From: an uncultured Slackia sp.
GTDB lineage: Bacteria; Actinomycetota; Coriobacteriia; Coriobacteriales; Eggerthellaceae
DNA length: 31,681 nt
Assembly (NCBI GenBank): GCA_934646845.1
Contig: CAKUEV010000002.1
Location: 1-31,681 of the forward strand
Direction of reading: 5' to 3'
Positions within the stretch are counted from its first letter, which is position 1, and every line of letters begins with the position of its first letter. A program made the translations under genes and the position numbers. Positions 1 through 7,102 of this stretch are shown one piece after another. Below the pieces are notes generated by a model that saw nothing but the letters and a program-made list of their open reading frames with translations, searched no databases and was not told where the DNA came from.

Positions 1-162
1 GCCATACGGCGGATACGACTGGTCGAAGCCGACGATGAGCTTGGTGGTGTCGGAATTCGCGGAATCTTTGGCGGCATCGTTCGAGCCGCAACCGGCGAGC
101 GTGCAGCCAGCGAGCGCGAGCGCTGCGGCGGCTGCCGCGATAAGGGACCATTTCTTCTTCAT
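1..162 (-). CDS. Amino-acid ABC transporter substrate-binding lipoprotein, 5' end only
   Basis: This is the first 54 codons of a gene that runs off the left edge of the window. The N-terminus has three Lys, a long Ala-rich hydrophobic stretch and then two consecutive lipobox-like motifs, LAGC ending at Cys20 and LAGC ending at Cys25; the first is the likelier lipidation site. The mature start reads LIVGFDQSYPPYG (residues 42-54), the typical opening of family-3 solute-binding proteins, which bind polar amino acids outside the membrane and deliver them to an ABC permease. The ATG is preceded by GAAGAGGT about 7 nt upstream. The permease and ATPase would lie outside the window. The family call is good; the ligand cannot be told from this fragment. 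Confidence 0.8.
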   Translation of the reverse strand, partial: MKKKWSLIAAAAAALALAGCTLAGCGSNDAAKDSANSDTTKLIVGFDQSYPPYG

Positions 163-246
163 ATGAAATACCTCTTCGATAATCTATCGTTCGCGACGGC
201 TTGCTACCGGCGCCCTTCCCTTCTGGCAGCGTGGCGACTGCCCCGG

Positions 247-311
247 AGCACTTTAGCGTGCTAAAGTGCTCAATGCGAGAGATAGTTTAGCACGGCGGCG
301 TACTAAAGTGC
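247..311. promoter_or_regulatory. Repeated palindromic operator upstream of the binding-protein gene
   Basis: Positions 247-270 form a perfect inverted repeat with 11-nt arms (AGCACTTTAGC and its complement) around a 2-nt centre. The 14-mer GCGTRCTAAAGTGC occurs at 256-269 and again at 298-311 with one difference; the two copies are 42 nt apart, about four helical turns. A further half-site, TTTAGCAC, lies at 286-293. The sites flank and overlap the putative promoter of the binding-protein gene, as expected for a repressor acting cooperatively on one face of the helix. The regulator is unknown. The CTAAAG core is loosely like aromatic-amino-acid repressor operators, but that is only a guess. 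Confidence 0.5.
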
Positions 312-314
312 AAA
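284..314 (-). promoter_or_regulatory. Putative promoter of the binding-protein gene
   Basis: On the minus strand TTGCAC (309-314) and TAAACT (284-289) are separated by 19 nt, a plausible but imperfect sigma-70-type promoter. It lies inside the cluster of CTAAAGTGC repeats and just beyond the terminator of the upstream hydrolase gene, so the binding-protein gene probably has its own regulated transcript. Confidence 0.35.
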
Positions 315-321
315 CGGCAAG

Positions 322-348
322 AAAAAACGCCGGCAAGCGGCGAATTTT
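322..348 (-). terminator. Terminator of the alpha/beta hydrolase gene
   Basis: CGCCG (328-332) and CGGCG (338-342) form a 5-bp stem with a 5-nt loop. On the minus strand it is followed by a run of six T (complement of 322-327). It lies about 50 nt beyond the hydrolase stop codon. Confidence 0.6.
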
Positions 349-399
349 CCGTTTCATATTCTTTGTCAGGCGTTTTGGATCGATGCGTCGCGAGACGGC

Positions 400-1245
400 T
401 TAGAGCAAGCCTCTTCCCTCCATAAGAAACACCCCAGCGGTCATGCATGCGAAATCGATTGGCAAGTCACTTGGGCAATTATGAGCACCAGGATAGCGCA
501 CGAGAGGGCAGCCAAGGCGTTCGGCTACGGCCGCCGACAAGCCCTCAAGCGGGTATCCTCGGTTCAGCTCGGCCGCCGCCATAACAACGGGGATTTTCGA
601 AAGAGCCTCGTAATTCGGCTTGAAGCCGAAAAAGATATCCGCCTCGCACACAATGCTCGTGCGCACGTTATGCGAGGCGCGCGCCTTTTGCTCGCGCGTA
701 AACTTCGAGGCGCGCGGGTCCTTCGGCCCTAGGCCGAAAAGGAAACCCCCGCCAAACGAGCCCGCCTCCTGGCCTTCTTCGATATTCTTCTTCATTTGAA
801 CGATATCTGCCATGAAAGGCGAAGTCGGGTCGACACAGTCGAGCACGGGTGACTCAAACAGCATGAGTTGGCGAACGCGATTCGGGAATTCGGTCGAAAA
901 GTTAATTCCAACAGAACCGCCTGCGCTATGCGCGAAAACGAATATGGGTGAATCGCCGAATGCGGCATTTACGACCTCCAAGGCGTCGCGCGTTTGGGTC
1001 GCAACCGTATAGTCGCCGTTAGCGGGATGTTCGCTCCGACCAAAACCGCGTCTGTCAAACGTCACGGCGTCGAACAAGTTCGCCAGAATCGGGCCGGCAC
1101 TATCGTAAAAGTCACAGTCGATGCAGCCGCCATGAATAAGAAGCAGCGCAGGACGCTGGAGCGGCACCTCTCCCGAACTCGGCAAATACCGCTTACAATA
1201 TAGAGTAGTCCCGTCGCTCTCGACGCTGAATTCATGAAACGACAT
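400..1245 (-). CDS. Alpha/beta-fold hydrolase
   Basis: A 281-residue soluble protein without a signal peptide, the usual length for small alpha/beta hydrolases. HGG at residues 38-40 is the oxyanion-hole strand, DRRGFGRS (64-71) is the conserved loop, and the nucleophile elbow is AHSAG with Ser107, where Ala replaces the first Gly of GxSxG. The catalytic His is probably His255 in GAHN. Glu226 in AAELN lies where the acid is expected. The substrate cannot be read from the sequence; esterase, C-C hydrolase or haloperoxidase-like activity are all possible. The gene stands alone, with a terminator after it and 459 bp of non-coding DNA before it. Confidence 0.8.
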   Translation of the reverse strand: MSFHEFSVESDGTTLYCKRYLPSSGEVPLQRPALLLIHGGCIDCDFYDSAGPILANLFDAVTFDRRGFGRSEHPANGDYTVATQTRDALEVVNAAFGDSPIFVFAHSAGGSVGINFSTEFPNRVRQLMLFESPVLDCVDPTSPFMADIVQMKKNIEEGQEAGSFGGGFLFGLGPKDPRASKFTREQKARASHNVRTSIVCEADIFFGFKPNYEALSKIPVVMAAAELNRGYPLEGLSAAVAERLGCPLVRYPGAHNCPSDLPIDFACMTAGVFLMEGRGLL

Positions 1246-1704
1246 GCGCGCCGCCTTTCCGTAATATCCCTTACCTCATTCAGCAAAAAACGAGCCAGCA
1301 TCGACCCTTTGTCCAAGCGGCAGCAATATTGAACGGTTACCGGCGCAAAACCTGTTAAACGCTGCAAGCATTCAACAGATTCTAACCTTGCGCAGAGCCG
1401 ACTCTCGCGAAACCGGCTCCAGGAACAGCAAAATATGAGCTCAGCTCAATTACCGTGATTCCTTCCAATGGTTTCATGAATGCCCCTTTCTCATGGTGCC
1501 CCTCGACGTGCTCCTTGACGTCGCGAAACCATCGTAGAAAAGGTGCGCTGCATGGGTGAAATAGCGATACCCCATAGTGGCATCGACAGATTCGAATCGA
1601 ACTATTCTATTTTGCGTTGGTTACTATGCCAAAAAGAAAACCTCGAAGGGCGCTGCCATAAGAATTATGACACTCGCTTCCTGGGCCGCACTCTTTAGGA
1701 CAAG
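1246..1704. other. Non-coding stretch between hydrolase and response-regulator genes
   Basis: These 459 bp hold no convincing gene: the reading frames entering it lack a start with a ribosome site and contain no recognisable domain. It contains one copy of the dispersed hairpin family (1351-1380). A T-rich tract on the minus strand (complement of about 1632-1645) may end the response-regulator transcript, although only a weak stem precedes it. Confidence 0.6.
1351..1380 (+). repeat. Dispersed hairpin element, copy A
   Basis: CCTGTTAAACGCT and the following AGCATTCAACAG fold into a stem with a GCA loop. The pairs are CTGTT/AACAG, AA/TT and GCT/AGC, separated by A:C mismatches at 1357/1373 and 1360/1370. 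Copy C at 13086-13114 has the same architecture, and in the outer stem it replaces the T1355-A1375 pair by C-G. It lies about 105 bp upstream of the hydrolase start and far from any stop codon, so it is not simply a terminator here. Confidence 0.6.
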
Positions 1705-2439
1705 CTAATCACCCAAGCGGTATCCAAGCCCCCATACCGTTTGCAGGTAACGCGGGTCGCTCGGATCGTCCTCGATTTTCTCGCGCAATTTGCGCATATA
1801 GACAGGGATGCTAATAGAAGTATTGAGGTACTCTTCGCCCCACACGAGCCTGATAAGATCATTTCTGTCGAACGTTTCGCCCGGATGTTCGGCAAGCGTT
1901 GCCATAATTCGTCGTTCTTTTGGCGTGAGGGCGATTTTCTCACCCCTGCGCCACACATCGCCATGACGCAAATCCACTCTCAAATCACCAATCTCGCGCA
2001 TACCAAGATCTTTCCCGCCCGCGCAATCGGAAGCCATGCCCTGCGTTCGACATGCGCGACGAAGCAACGCCTCAACACGCAGCAAAAGTTCCTCTTCGGC
2101 AAAAGGCTTGACCAGATAGTCGTCGGCACCAAGCTTGTAGCCTATACGCTTGTCAACGATATCTCCCTTGGCCGAGAAGAACAGCACCGGTACCATGCTG
2201 TCAGCCTGCCTTATGCGCTCGCACACCTCAAAGCCATCAAGTCCAGGCATCATAATGTCAAGAATCACAAGATCGGGCTTCATATTGGTGAATCTCTCGA
2301 GCGCTTGACTGCCGTTCGACGCTTCCGCGCAAATATACCCAGCCTCTGAGAGCATTTGCGCTGTAGCGACGCGCAAACTCCTATCGTCATCAGCAAGCAG
2401 AATCGTCGCGCTGCCTTGGCGCTCATTCATTCCGGCCAT
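1705..2439 (-). CDS. OmpR/PhoB-family response regulator
   Basis: A 244-residue two-domain regulator. The receiver domain (about 12-125) has the acidic pocket DDD (17-19), phospho-acceptor Asp61 in LDIMMPG and Lys111 in the LVKPF motif. The C-terminal winged helix (about 145-240) carries the family signature of DNA-binding transactivation domains and ends in WGLGYRLGD. I start it at the ATG at 2439 because AAGGGA lies 5 nt upstream; the longer open frame would overlap the kinase gene. It lies 46 bp downstream of the histidine kinase and is almost certainly co-transcribed with it. Its targets are unknown, but the adjacent cytochrome gene is the obvious candidate. Confidence 0.9.
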   Translation of the reverse strand: MAGMNERQGSATILLADDDRSLRVATAQMLSEAGYICAEASNGSQALERFTNMKPDLVILDIMMPGLDGFEVCERIRQADSMVPVLFFSAKGDIVDKRIGYKLGADDYLVKPFAEEELLLRVEALLRRACRTQGMASDCAGGKDLGMREIGDLRVDLRHGDVWRRGEKIALTPKERRIMATLAEHPGETFDRNDLIRLVWGEEYLNTSISIPVYMRKLREKIEDDPSDPRYLQTVWGLGYRLGD

Positions 2440-2485
2440 TTCAATCCCTTCATAAATCACTACGCTATCGCACCTCAGTGACGTT

Positions 2486-3928
2486 CTATAAGTCATCCTC
2501 GCTTCCGACGGATCGAAGAGGAAGCAGCACGCTAAACACGCTTCCGCGGCCGATTTCACTTTCGACATGCACGCTTCCACCTACCGCTTCGGCATAATTT
2601 CGAACGATGAACAGCCCCAAGCCCGTTCCGCCCTCGCCCGACCGAGCGGCATCGCGCCCACTCGAAAATCTCTCAAAAATGTTCGGCAGACGTTCAGCTT
2701 CGATACCGCAACCAGTATCTTCGACCTCGATCGTCAACGAACCGCAGGCATACGACATACGAAAAACGACCGAATCGCCCGATTCGGTATGCTGCAGCGC
2801 ATTTCCGACGAGATTCATCGAAATGCGGCGCAGCATTTCACGGTCGGCGCGAACAATAGGCACGCCAGGCGCGACGATCGCGGCGAAATTCACGCCGGCG
2901 CGCTTTGCGATAGGGACAGCAGCGGCGCGAACCACCGCGACAACGTCACACACATCGACATCGTCTTCATGCAAAGCCATGCTTCCCTCTTCGAATTTCG
3001 CCGTATCGAGCACATTGTTGATCATGGAAAGAAGCTCGTTCGCATTGCCTTCGATTTCATTCGCAATTTCGACGGTTTGCGCCGCGTCGCGCTCCGGCTT
3101 CTTCAGGAGGTCGGAAAAGACGAGAATTGCAGAAAGGGGCGTTTTCAGCTCATGCGTCACGATGGTAAGGAAGTTCGACTGGCTTTCCGCCTCGCGCCGC
3201 AGCTCCTTGTTCTCGCTTATGACGGGATGCGTTACCCAGCGGCGAAGCCCCCAACCAAGCACCACGGTAAGCGCCACCATAAGCGCGCAAAAGAACACGA
3301 CAGTCGCCACGAAATCCTGCTCTTCCTCGCGCTCAATCGCATCCATCGGCAAAGAAATGCTCACCGCGCCAGCAAGGTCACCAAGCTGCATGCCTTCTTT
3401 TTTAAATCCCGTCACGTCCTTCTCGCCTGCCGGTTGGCCGTGGCATTCAAGGCAATTATGCTCCGCTTCGAGCGACGAAATATAGCGAAACGTCGCTTTG
3501 CCGTCGACTTCGGTCATAGCATAGTATTCCCGCTCGCCCTGCTCGAACGCCTGCAGCGCCTCAAGCTCAAACGTATCGGGAACGTCGGTACCACTTCGCG
3601 GGTTTTCCCGCACATACCGAATAGAATACTCGGTCGAATCGGTAAAACGTTTCGCTATGCTTTTGCCAGCGACCGAGCAATACACGCCCTTGAAGTCATA
3701 CACGCCATTCGTGTAATTGATTCTCTCTTGAATAGAATTCACGTAATCCCAGCTTGCATCCATCTCAGCGCTCAACGTTCGAGCTTCGGCAAGAGCGCGC
3801 CGCTCGTTTTGCGCCGCACTCGCATTCGCCATCCATGCGTAGTAGGCGGCAAATACGACAACGCTTGCAACGCCAAGCAAAATCACAAACCGTATCCAGA
3901 GATTCGATTGAGGATGGCTGTTGTGCAT
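2486..3928 (-). CDS. Sensor histidine kinase with haem-c-type (Tll0287-like/DUF3365) sensor domain
   Basis: About 480 residues. A membrane segment (about 11-31) precedes an extracytoplasmic domain that ends in CLECH (159-163), a covalent haem-c attachment motif, as in Tll0287-like/DUF3365 sensors. A second membrane segment lies at about 206-229. The kinase core has the H-box THELKTPL with His259, the N-box MNLVGNALQH, the G1 motif DTGCGI and the G2 motif GTGLGLF. The open frame extends further upstream, but that part is encoded by the nrfA terminator, so I start at 3928, where GAGGAG lies close upstream; 3943 and 3949 are alternatives. The partner is the response regulator downstream. Redox or gas sensing through haem is inferred from the CxxCH motif and from the neighbouring multihaem enzyme. 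Confidence 0.85.
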   Translation of the reverse strand: MHNSHPQSNLWIRFVILLGVASVVVFAAYYAWMANASAAQNERRALAEARTLSAEMDASWDYVNSIQERINYTNGVYDFKGVYCSVAGKSIAKRFTDSTEYSIRYVRENPRSGTDVPDTFELEALQAFEQGEREYYAMTEVDGKATFRYISSLEAEHNCLECHGQPAGEKDVTGFKKEGMQLGDLAGAVSISLPMDAIEREEEQDFVATVVFFCALMVALTVVLGWGLRRWVTHPVISENKELRREAESQSNFLTIVTHELKTPLSAILVFSDLLKKPERDAAQTVEIANEIEGNANELLSMINNVLDTAKFEEGSMALHEDDVDVCDVVAVVRAAAVPIAKRAGVNFAAIVAPGVPIVRADREMLRRISMNLVGNALQHTESGDSVVFRMSYACGSLTIEVEDTGCGIEAERLPNIFERFSSGRDAARSGEGGTGLGLFIVRNYAEAVGGSVHVESEIGRGSVFSVLLPLRSVGSEDDL

Positions 3929-3998
3929 AGCTCCTCGATTCATGACCATCAAAGCAATTCTGCGATTCACGCATAGAATAGAACAGATTACGAATACG

Positions 3999-4027
3999 AA
4001 AAAGACCCCGCTTTGCAGGGCCTTTTT
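3999..4027 (-). terminator. Terminator after the nrfA-like gene
   Basis: The plus strand reads AAAAAG, CCC, GC, TTT loop, GC, GGG, CTTTTT, an A/T-flanked hairpin with matching tracts on both sides. On the minus strand it ends in a T-run and lies about 37 nt after the nrfA-like stop codon. It separates that gene from the kinase gene. Confidence 0.8.
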
Positions 4028-4063
4028 CTGCTTCTTCACGCTAGGGAGGGCTTGCGCGAAAAA

Positions 4064-5305
4064 CTAGGATAGCATTGCGATGGCTTCGTCCATCAAAACC
4101 GTAGCGCGCTGAACATAGGATTTTTCAGCCTCGGGGTTATGGGCAACCTTCATGCCTTTGAAATCGCCACCGCCATCGGAATAGCGCACATACCAGGTGC
4201 CGCGCGTGTAATTCTCGCGAGCCTTGTCGAGCGTTGCCTCGTCTACACCGCCGTTTTTAACCGCATTCGCGACAAGATCTTTCAACGTCGCCTGCTTCTC
4301 GTAGAACGTTGCCTCCAAATCGGCAACCTCCTGCTGAGCATTGTGCACGAAATCCTTCATTTGATCGGTCGTCTCAATGCCCTGAGAGCTATGGCACGTC
4401 AAGCAGTACTCGAGGCTTTCCTCATGCTCGAGCGGAGAGGACGAGAAGTCATGGGACTGGTACTCATTGCCGTTCTCGTCGGTTTTCTTGGCCGAGTGGC
4501 AATCGACGCATGCCATCCCAAGCTGCTCGTGAACACTTCCCTGGAAAATTTCAACCTCTGGGTGGTTTGCCTGGAACGTTTGGAGGCCGGTTTCCTGGTC
4601 GGTTACAAGTTCGTAGCCGTCCTCAATCGCTGCCTTCATGAGCGAATCGGGGTCGGTGCCGTAGCGATAGGGGTCAACCGAGTCGACATCCACTTCGCCC
4701 GATTGCATCTTTTTCATGAGATTGCCGCGAGTATAAACTGCCCCGTAGAAATTGTGGCACTGACCGCAAACCGCCTGCCTGGAGTCAATTGCGTCGAGCA
4801 AGGTCGAGCCGAACTCGGTAGCGGCCATGCCGTCGTACTTGAGCGTCGCACCAGGCGTGCCGCCCTCGTGGCACAATTGACAATCGTACCAATCAACCGA
4901 TTCGCTGATTTGATTCCACGGCAAGCTGAAAGCCGCAAGGCCCTGCTCATCGAGCAATTTGGTTCCCGTCGTCGATTTGCAGGCAATGCATGCGCTGCCG
5001 AACTTTTCAACACCGTTCTGCATTGCTGGCGTATTCGCAAATAACATCGCATGGCTATGTACCTTGCCATCCCAAGACTCGACTTCGGTCATGCCCTCGA
5101 AAAACGATCCAACTTCGTTGGGATATTCGCTTTGCCACTGCTCCCACGACGTATTTTTTGTTTGCACGATTGCGCCCGATGTCTGAGAATCGGATGCCGA
5201 ACTGGCCGTTTTCTCCGTTGCCACATGAGGCGCGCAAGCAACGCAAGTGCCGGCGAAGGCAATTGCCGACACAACGGCAAATGGCTTGATCCACTTCCCC
5301 TTCAT
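4064..5305 (-). CDS. nrfA: Pentahaem cytochrome c, NrfA (cytochrome c nitrite reductase)-like
   Basis: A 413-residue exported protein with an N-terminal signal segment (about 8-24) and exactly five haem sites. The first is CIACK (106-110), the Lys-ligated catalytic haem motif peculiar to NrfA. The others are CQLCH (142-146), CGQCH (180-184), CVDCH (266-270) and CLTCH (301-305). Tyr187 after haem 3 and His248 in NHPE match the catalytic Tyr and His of NrfA, which reduces nitrite to ammonia with six electrons. Oddities: no Arg lies between residues 81 and 109, where NrfA has its active-site Arg, and the calcium-site residues differ (Phe186 for Glu, Asn247 for Gln). No NrfH is visible nearby. 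It has its own promoter and terminator. The fold and haem content are secure; nitrite as substrate is likely but not certain. Confidence 0.85.
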   Translation of the reverse strand: MKGKWIKPFAVVSAIAFAGTCVACAPHVATEKTASSASDSQTSGAIVQTKNTSWEQWQSEYPNEVGSFFEGMTEVESWDGKVHSHAMLFANTPAMQNGVEKFGSACIACKSTTGTKLLDEQGLAAFSLPWNQISESVDWYDCQLCHEGGTPGATLKYDGMAATEFGSTLLDAIDSRQAVCGQCHNFYGAVYTRGNLMKKMQSGEVDVDSVDPYRYGTDPDSLMKAAIEDGYELVTDQETGLQTFQANHPEVEIFQGSVHEQLGMACVDCHSAKKTDENGNEYQSHDFSSSPLEHEESLEYCLTCHSSQGIETTDQMKDFVHNAQQEVADLEATFYEKQATLKDLVANAVKNGGVDEATLDKARENYTRGTWYVRYSDGGGDFKGMKVAHNPEAEKSYVQRATVLMDEAIAMLS

Positions 5306-5365
5306 GGTTCCCCCTCTTCAATATCCCATTACTGCCCGTACGCTCCGAAACGTATTCACAAGACC

Positions 5366-5395
5366 ATTTTATGAATTGCGAAAAGGGAGATTCAA
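5366..5395 (-). promoter_or_regulatory. Putative promoter of the nrfA-like gene
   Basis: On the minus strand TTGAAT (5390-5395) and TAAAAT (5366-5371) are spaced by 18 nt, giving a leader of about 55 nt before the ATG at 5305. A weak FNR/CRP-like sequence, TTGATTGTGATTTA, lies just upstream at 5403-5416, but its second half matches poorly. Confidence 0.5.
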
Positions 5396-5415
5396 ATTGT
5401 ATTTGATTGTGATTT

Positions 5416-5431
5416 ATTGCCAAATGGCAAT
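5416..5431. repeat. Perfect 16-bp palindrome after the dmsC-like gene
   Basis: ATTGCC AAAT GGCAAT is a 6-bp perfect inverted repeat with a 4-nt loop, 10 nt beyond the dmsC-like stop codon and upstream of the nrfA promoter. There is no T-run after it on the minus strand, so it may be an operator for the nrfA-like gene rather than a terminator. Confidence 0.45.
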
Positions 5432-5440
5432 GATTGATTC

Positions 5441-6310
5441 CTAAAACCCTACCGAGAGATAGGCGTCGTAAAACGGGAAGCGTGCGAGCAGCGCGGCAAT
5501 AACGACCACGATGCAACCGATGAAGGAAAATACCAGACCGCGCGTGCGCGATGTCGGCAAGCGCAGGCCATGCAGTTGAAATGCCAGGCCACACGCGGCA
5601 AGCGCAGTATGGGCAGCAATAAGCCAGCCGTAATTTGGCACGAGAGCCAAGGCGAACGTTACGCTATTGCCCACGGTGCCCAAGAAATTCATGTGGCATA
5701 CGAGCAGCGCCGTGCCCGCAACCAGGGCAACAGCCGAAACCGCGAGCAACGCATAGGGCCACCTGCCCGCTCCAGCCTGCAATTGCGCGATCTGAAGCAC
5801 CAATGCCGCTAGAACCGGACCCGACAGCAATGCCCTCGCGCATAAATTCGCCGGCGTAAGCCACGTATCCCATGTGGGAACCGTGGCGATGGAATAGGCA
5901 AACGACATATGAAACAACATGACGATTGCGCATGCAATCGAGGCTGCCAGCAAACTATCCATCACGGCCGCCTGCGGCTTTTCGCGATAGGAATACATCC
6001 ACGCCATTCCCGAGAAGAATAAAAACGCCACCGTCGATACCACTTCATTGGACAAAGGCGAGCGCCCGATGCCGTTGACGGCGTGCAACGCGTTAGCGGG
6101 CGTTCCCAAATGCGTGGCCGAGGCGATGAAGCCGACCCATGCAACGGCAAGCGGAATAACCAGAAGGTGCGCTAAGCGATTACGCCCTTCTTGCGGCTTT
6201 GACCGATTAAGCAGCAAAAACGCCGCCAAACACGCAAACGCCACCGCGCCTGCAGGCGAGAGAGCCGTGAATATCGCTAGCGACGTCGCGCTGAAACCTC
6301 CGTCAAACAT
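5441..6310 (-). CDS. dmsC: DmsC-type membrane anchor subunit of a DMSO-reductase-family enzyme
   Basis: A 289-residue protein, almost entirely hydrophobic with about eight membrane helices, the length and topology of DmsC. The segment GFIASATHLGTP followed by a Ser-Asn-Glu motif (PLSNEVVS) matches the DmsC region next to the quinol site. The family anchors the catalytic and FeS subunits and oxidises menaquinol. The start at 6310 has GAAGGGA 5 nt upstream; the longer frame has no ribosome site and runs toward hairpin copy B. The gene is last in the transcript FeS subunit - chaperone - anchor. Confidence 0.85.
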   Translation of the reverse strand: MFDGGFSATSLAIFTALSPAGAVAFACLAAFLLLNRSKPQEGRNRLAHLLVIPLAVAWVGFIASATHLGTPANALHAVNGIGRSPLSNEVVSTVAFLFFSGMAWMYSYREKPQAAVMDSLLAASIACAIVMLFHMSFAYSIATVPTWDTWLTPANLCARALLSGPVLAALVLQIAQLQAGAGRWPYALLAVSAVALVAGTALLVCHMNFLGTVGNSVTFALALVPNYGWLIAAHTALAACGLAFQLHGLRLPTSRTRGLVFSFIGCIVVVIAALLARFPFYDAYLSVGF

Positions 6311-6350
6311 GACGTCCCTTCTCTTTCCGTAAAAGCAGCAAAACATCCAA

Positions 6351-6392
6351 TCCAAAACCTGTTAACGCCCTGAGCGTTTAGCAGGTTTTGGA
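6351..6392 (-). repeat. Dispersed hairpin element, copy B, between chaperone and anchor genes
   Basis: TCCAAAACCTG (6351-6361) pairs perfectly with CAGGTTTTGGA (6382-6392), and the inner TTAACGC/GCGTTTA arms extend the stem. Read on the minus strand it starts CCTGCTAAACGCT, identical to copy C on the plus strand over 13 nt. It lies 9 nt after the TorD-type stop codon and carries T4 on both outer flanks, so it could act as a partial terminator or mRNA-stabilising hairpin within the operon. Confidence 0.65.
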
Positions 6393-6401
6393 CAGAACCG
6401 A

Positions 6402-7082
6402 TTATCGGTACAGCCTACGCTTGGCGGGCGCTATGCCAAGCAGGCTTTGGGTATCATCGAGCGTCGCTTTGGCCAGCAACGCCAGCCCTTCGTAGGTCGC
6501 ACTCCGCGCCTCGCCTGCCAGCAAGTCAAAATAATGGCCCGCCCACGGCAGTATGTGATTACCGAGCAACTCGGGCAGCACGCCAATTTTCTCGCGCGCC
6601 ACTTCGGCAGACATAACCAGCAAGCGACCAATTTGGTCTTCGGGCACATGCTCGTCATATTCGGCGTTAACGCCGCGCGCCCTCATCCAATCGCGAAGCT
6701 CAACCCACGTGCAGCCATACAGCACTTTGTCGTGGTCCATGTAGACCGAGCCCCATGGCGGCGCCGCTAAATGCCTTGGCCCCACAAATAAGCGCTGGTA
6801 TTCCTCGGCAAGCTCGGCCGGATTCTCATCGACACCTTTTTCAATAAGGGAAGCGGCATTTGCAAGCGTGCCACCTTCGCCAAACGGCCAATCGGCGGCG
6901 ACATCCATCGCCCGAATCGCAGCCAGGGCGCGCGAGGCGGCGCCTTCCTTGGGCGAATACGCGAAACACACGCCCAAAAGCTTAGTCGCCGCGGCATACG
7001 CCTCGAGAAAACTCGCGTCAAAAAGCAGGCTGCACGCCTCATCGAGCTTTCCGCTCGAATATGTTTCTTGCTGAACATTCAT
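6402..7082 (-). CDS. TorD/DmsD-family molybdoenzyme maturation chaperone
   Basis: A 226-residue, mostly alpha-helical soluble protein. It has the family pattern: an aromatic-rich EEYQRLFVGPRHLAAPP segment near the middle, then YMDHDKVLYG and a HILPWAGHYFDLL motif in the C-terminal half. TorD/DmsD proteins bind the Tat signal peptide and the apoprotein of molybdopterin reductases and prevent export before cofactor loading; the client here is presumably the DmsA-like enzyme. The start at 7082 has GGGAG 6 nt upstream and lies 20 nt after the preceding FeS-subunit gene, so the two are co-transcribed. Confidence 0.85.
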   Translation of the reverse strand: MNVQQETYSSGKLDEACSLLFDASFLEAYAAATKLLGVCFAYSPKEGAASRALAAIRAMDVAADWPFGEGGTLANAASLIEKGVDENPAELAEEYQRLFVGPRHLAAPPWGSVYMDHDKVLYGCTWVELRDWMRARGVNAEYDEHVPEDQIGRLLVMSAEVAREKIGVLPELLGNHILPWAGHYFDLLAGEARSATYEGLALLAKATLDDTQSLLGIAPAKRRLYR

Positions 7083-7102
7083 GAGCTTCTCCCAACAAGG
7101 CA

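Noticed and set aside
1588..1602. GATTCGAATC at about 1589-1602 as a tRNA T-arm
   Set aside because: No acceptor, D- or anticodon stem can be formed around it.
2567..3976. A 469-codon open frame opposite the histidine kinase, and similar long frames opposite leuS (19179-21536), mnmA (14380-15774) and the aminopeptidase (26786-28297)
   Set aside because: They mirror real genes in a G+C-rich genome, have no ribosome site or recognisable domain, and their composition is that of a complementary-strand shadow.
3929..4039. Longer N-terminus for the kinase starting at 4039
   Set aside because: Its first codons are encoded by the terminator hairpin of the nrfA-like gene and there is no ribosome site.
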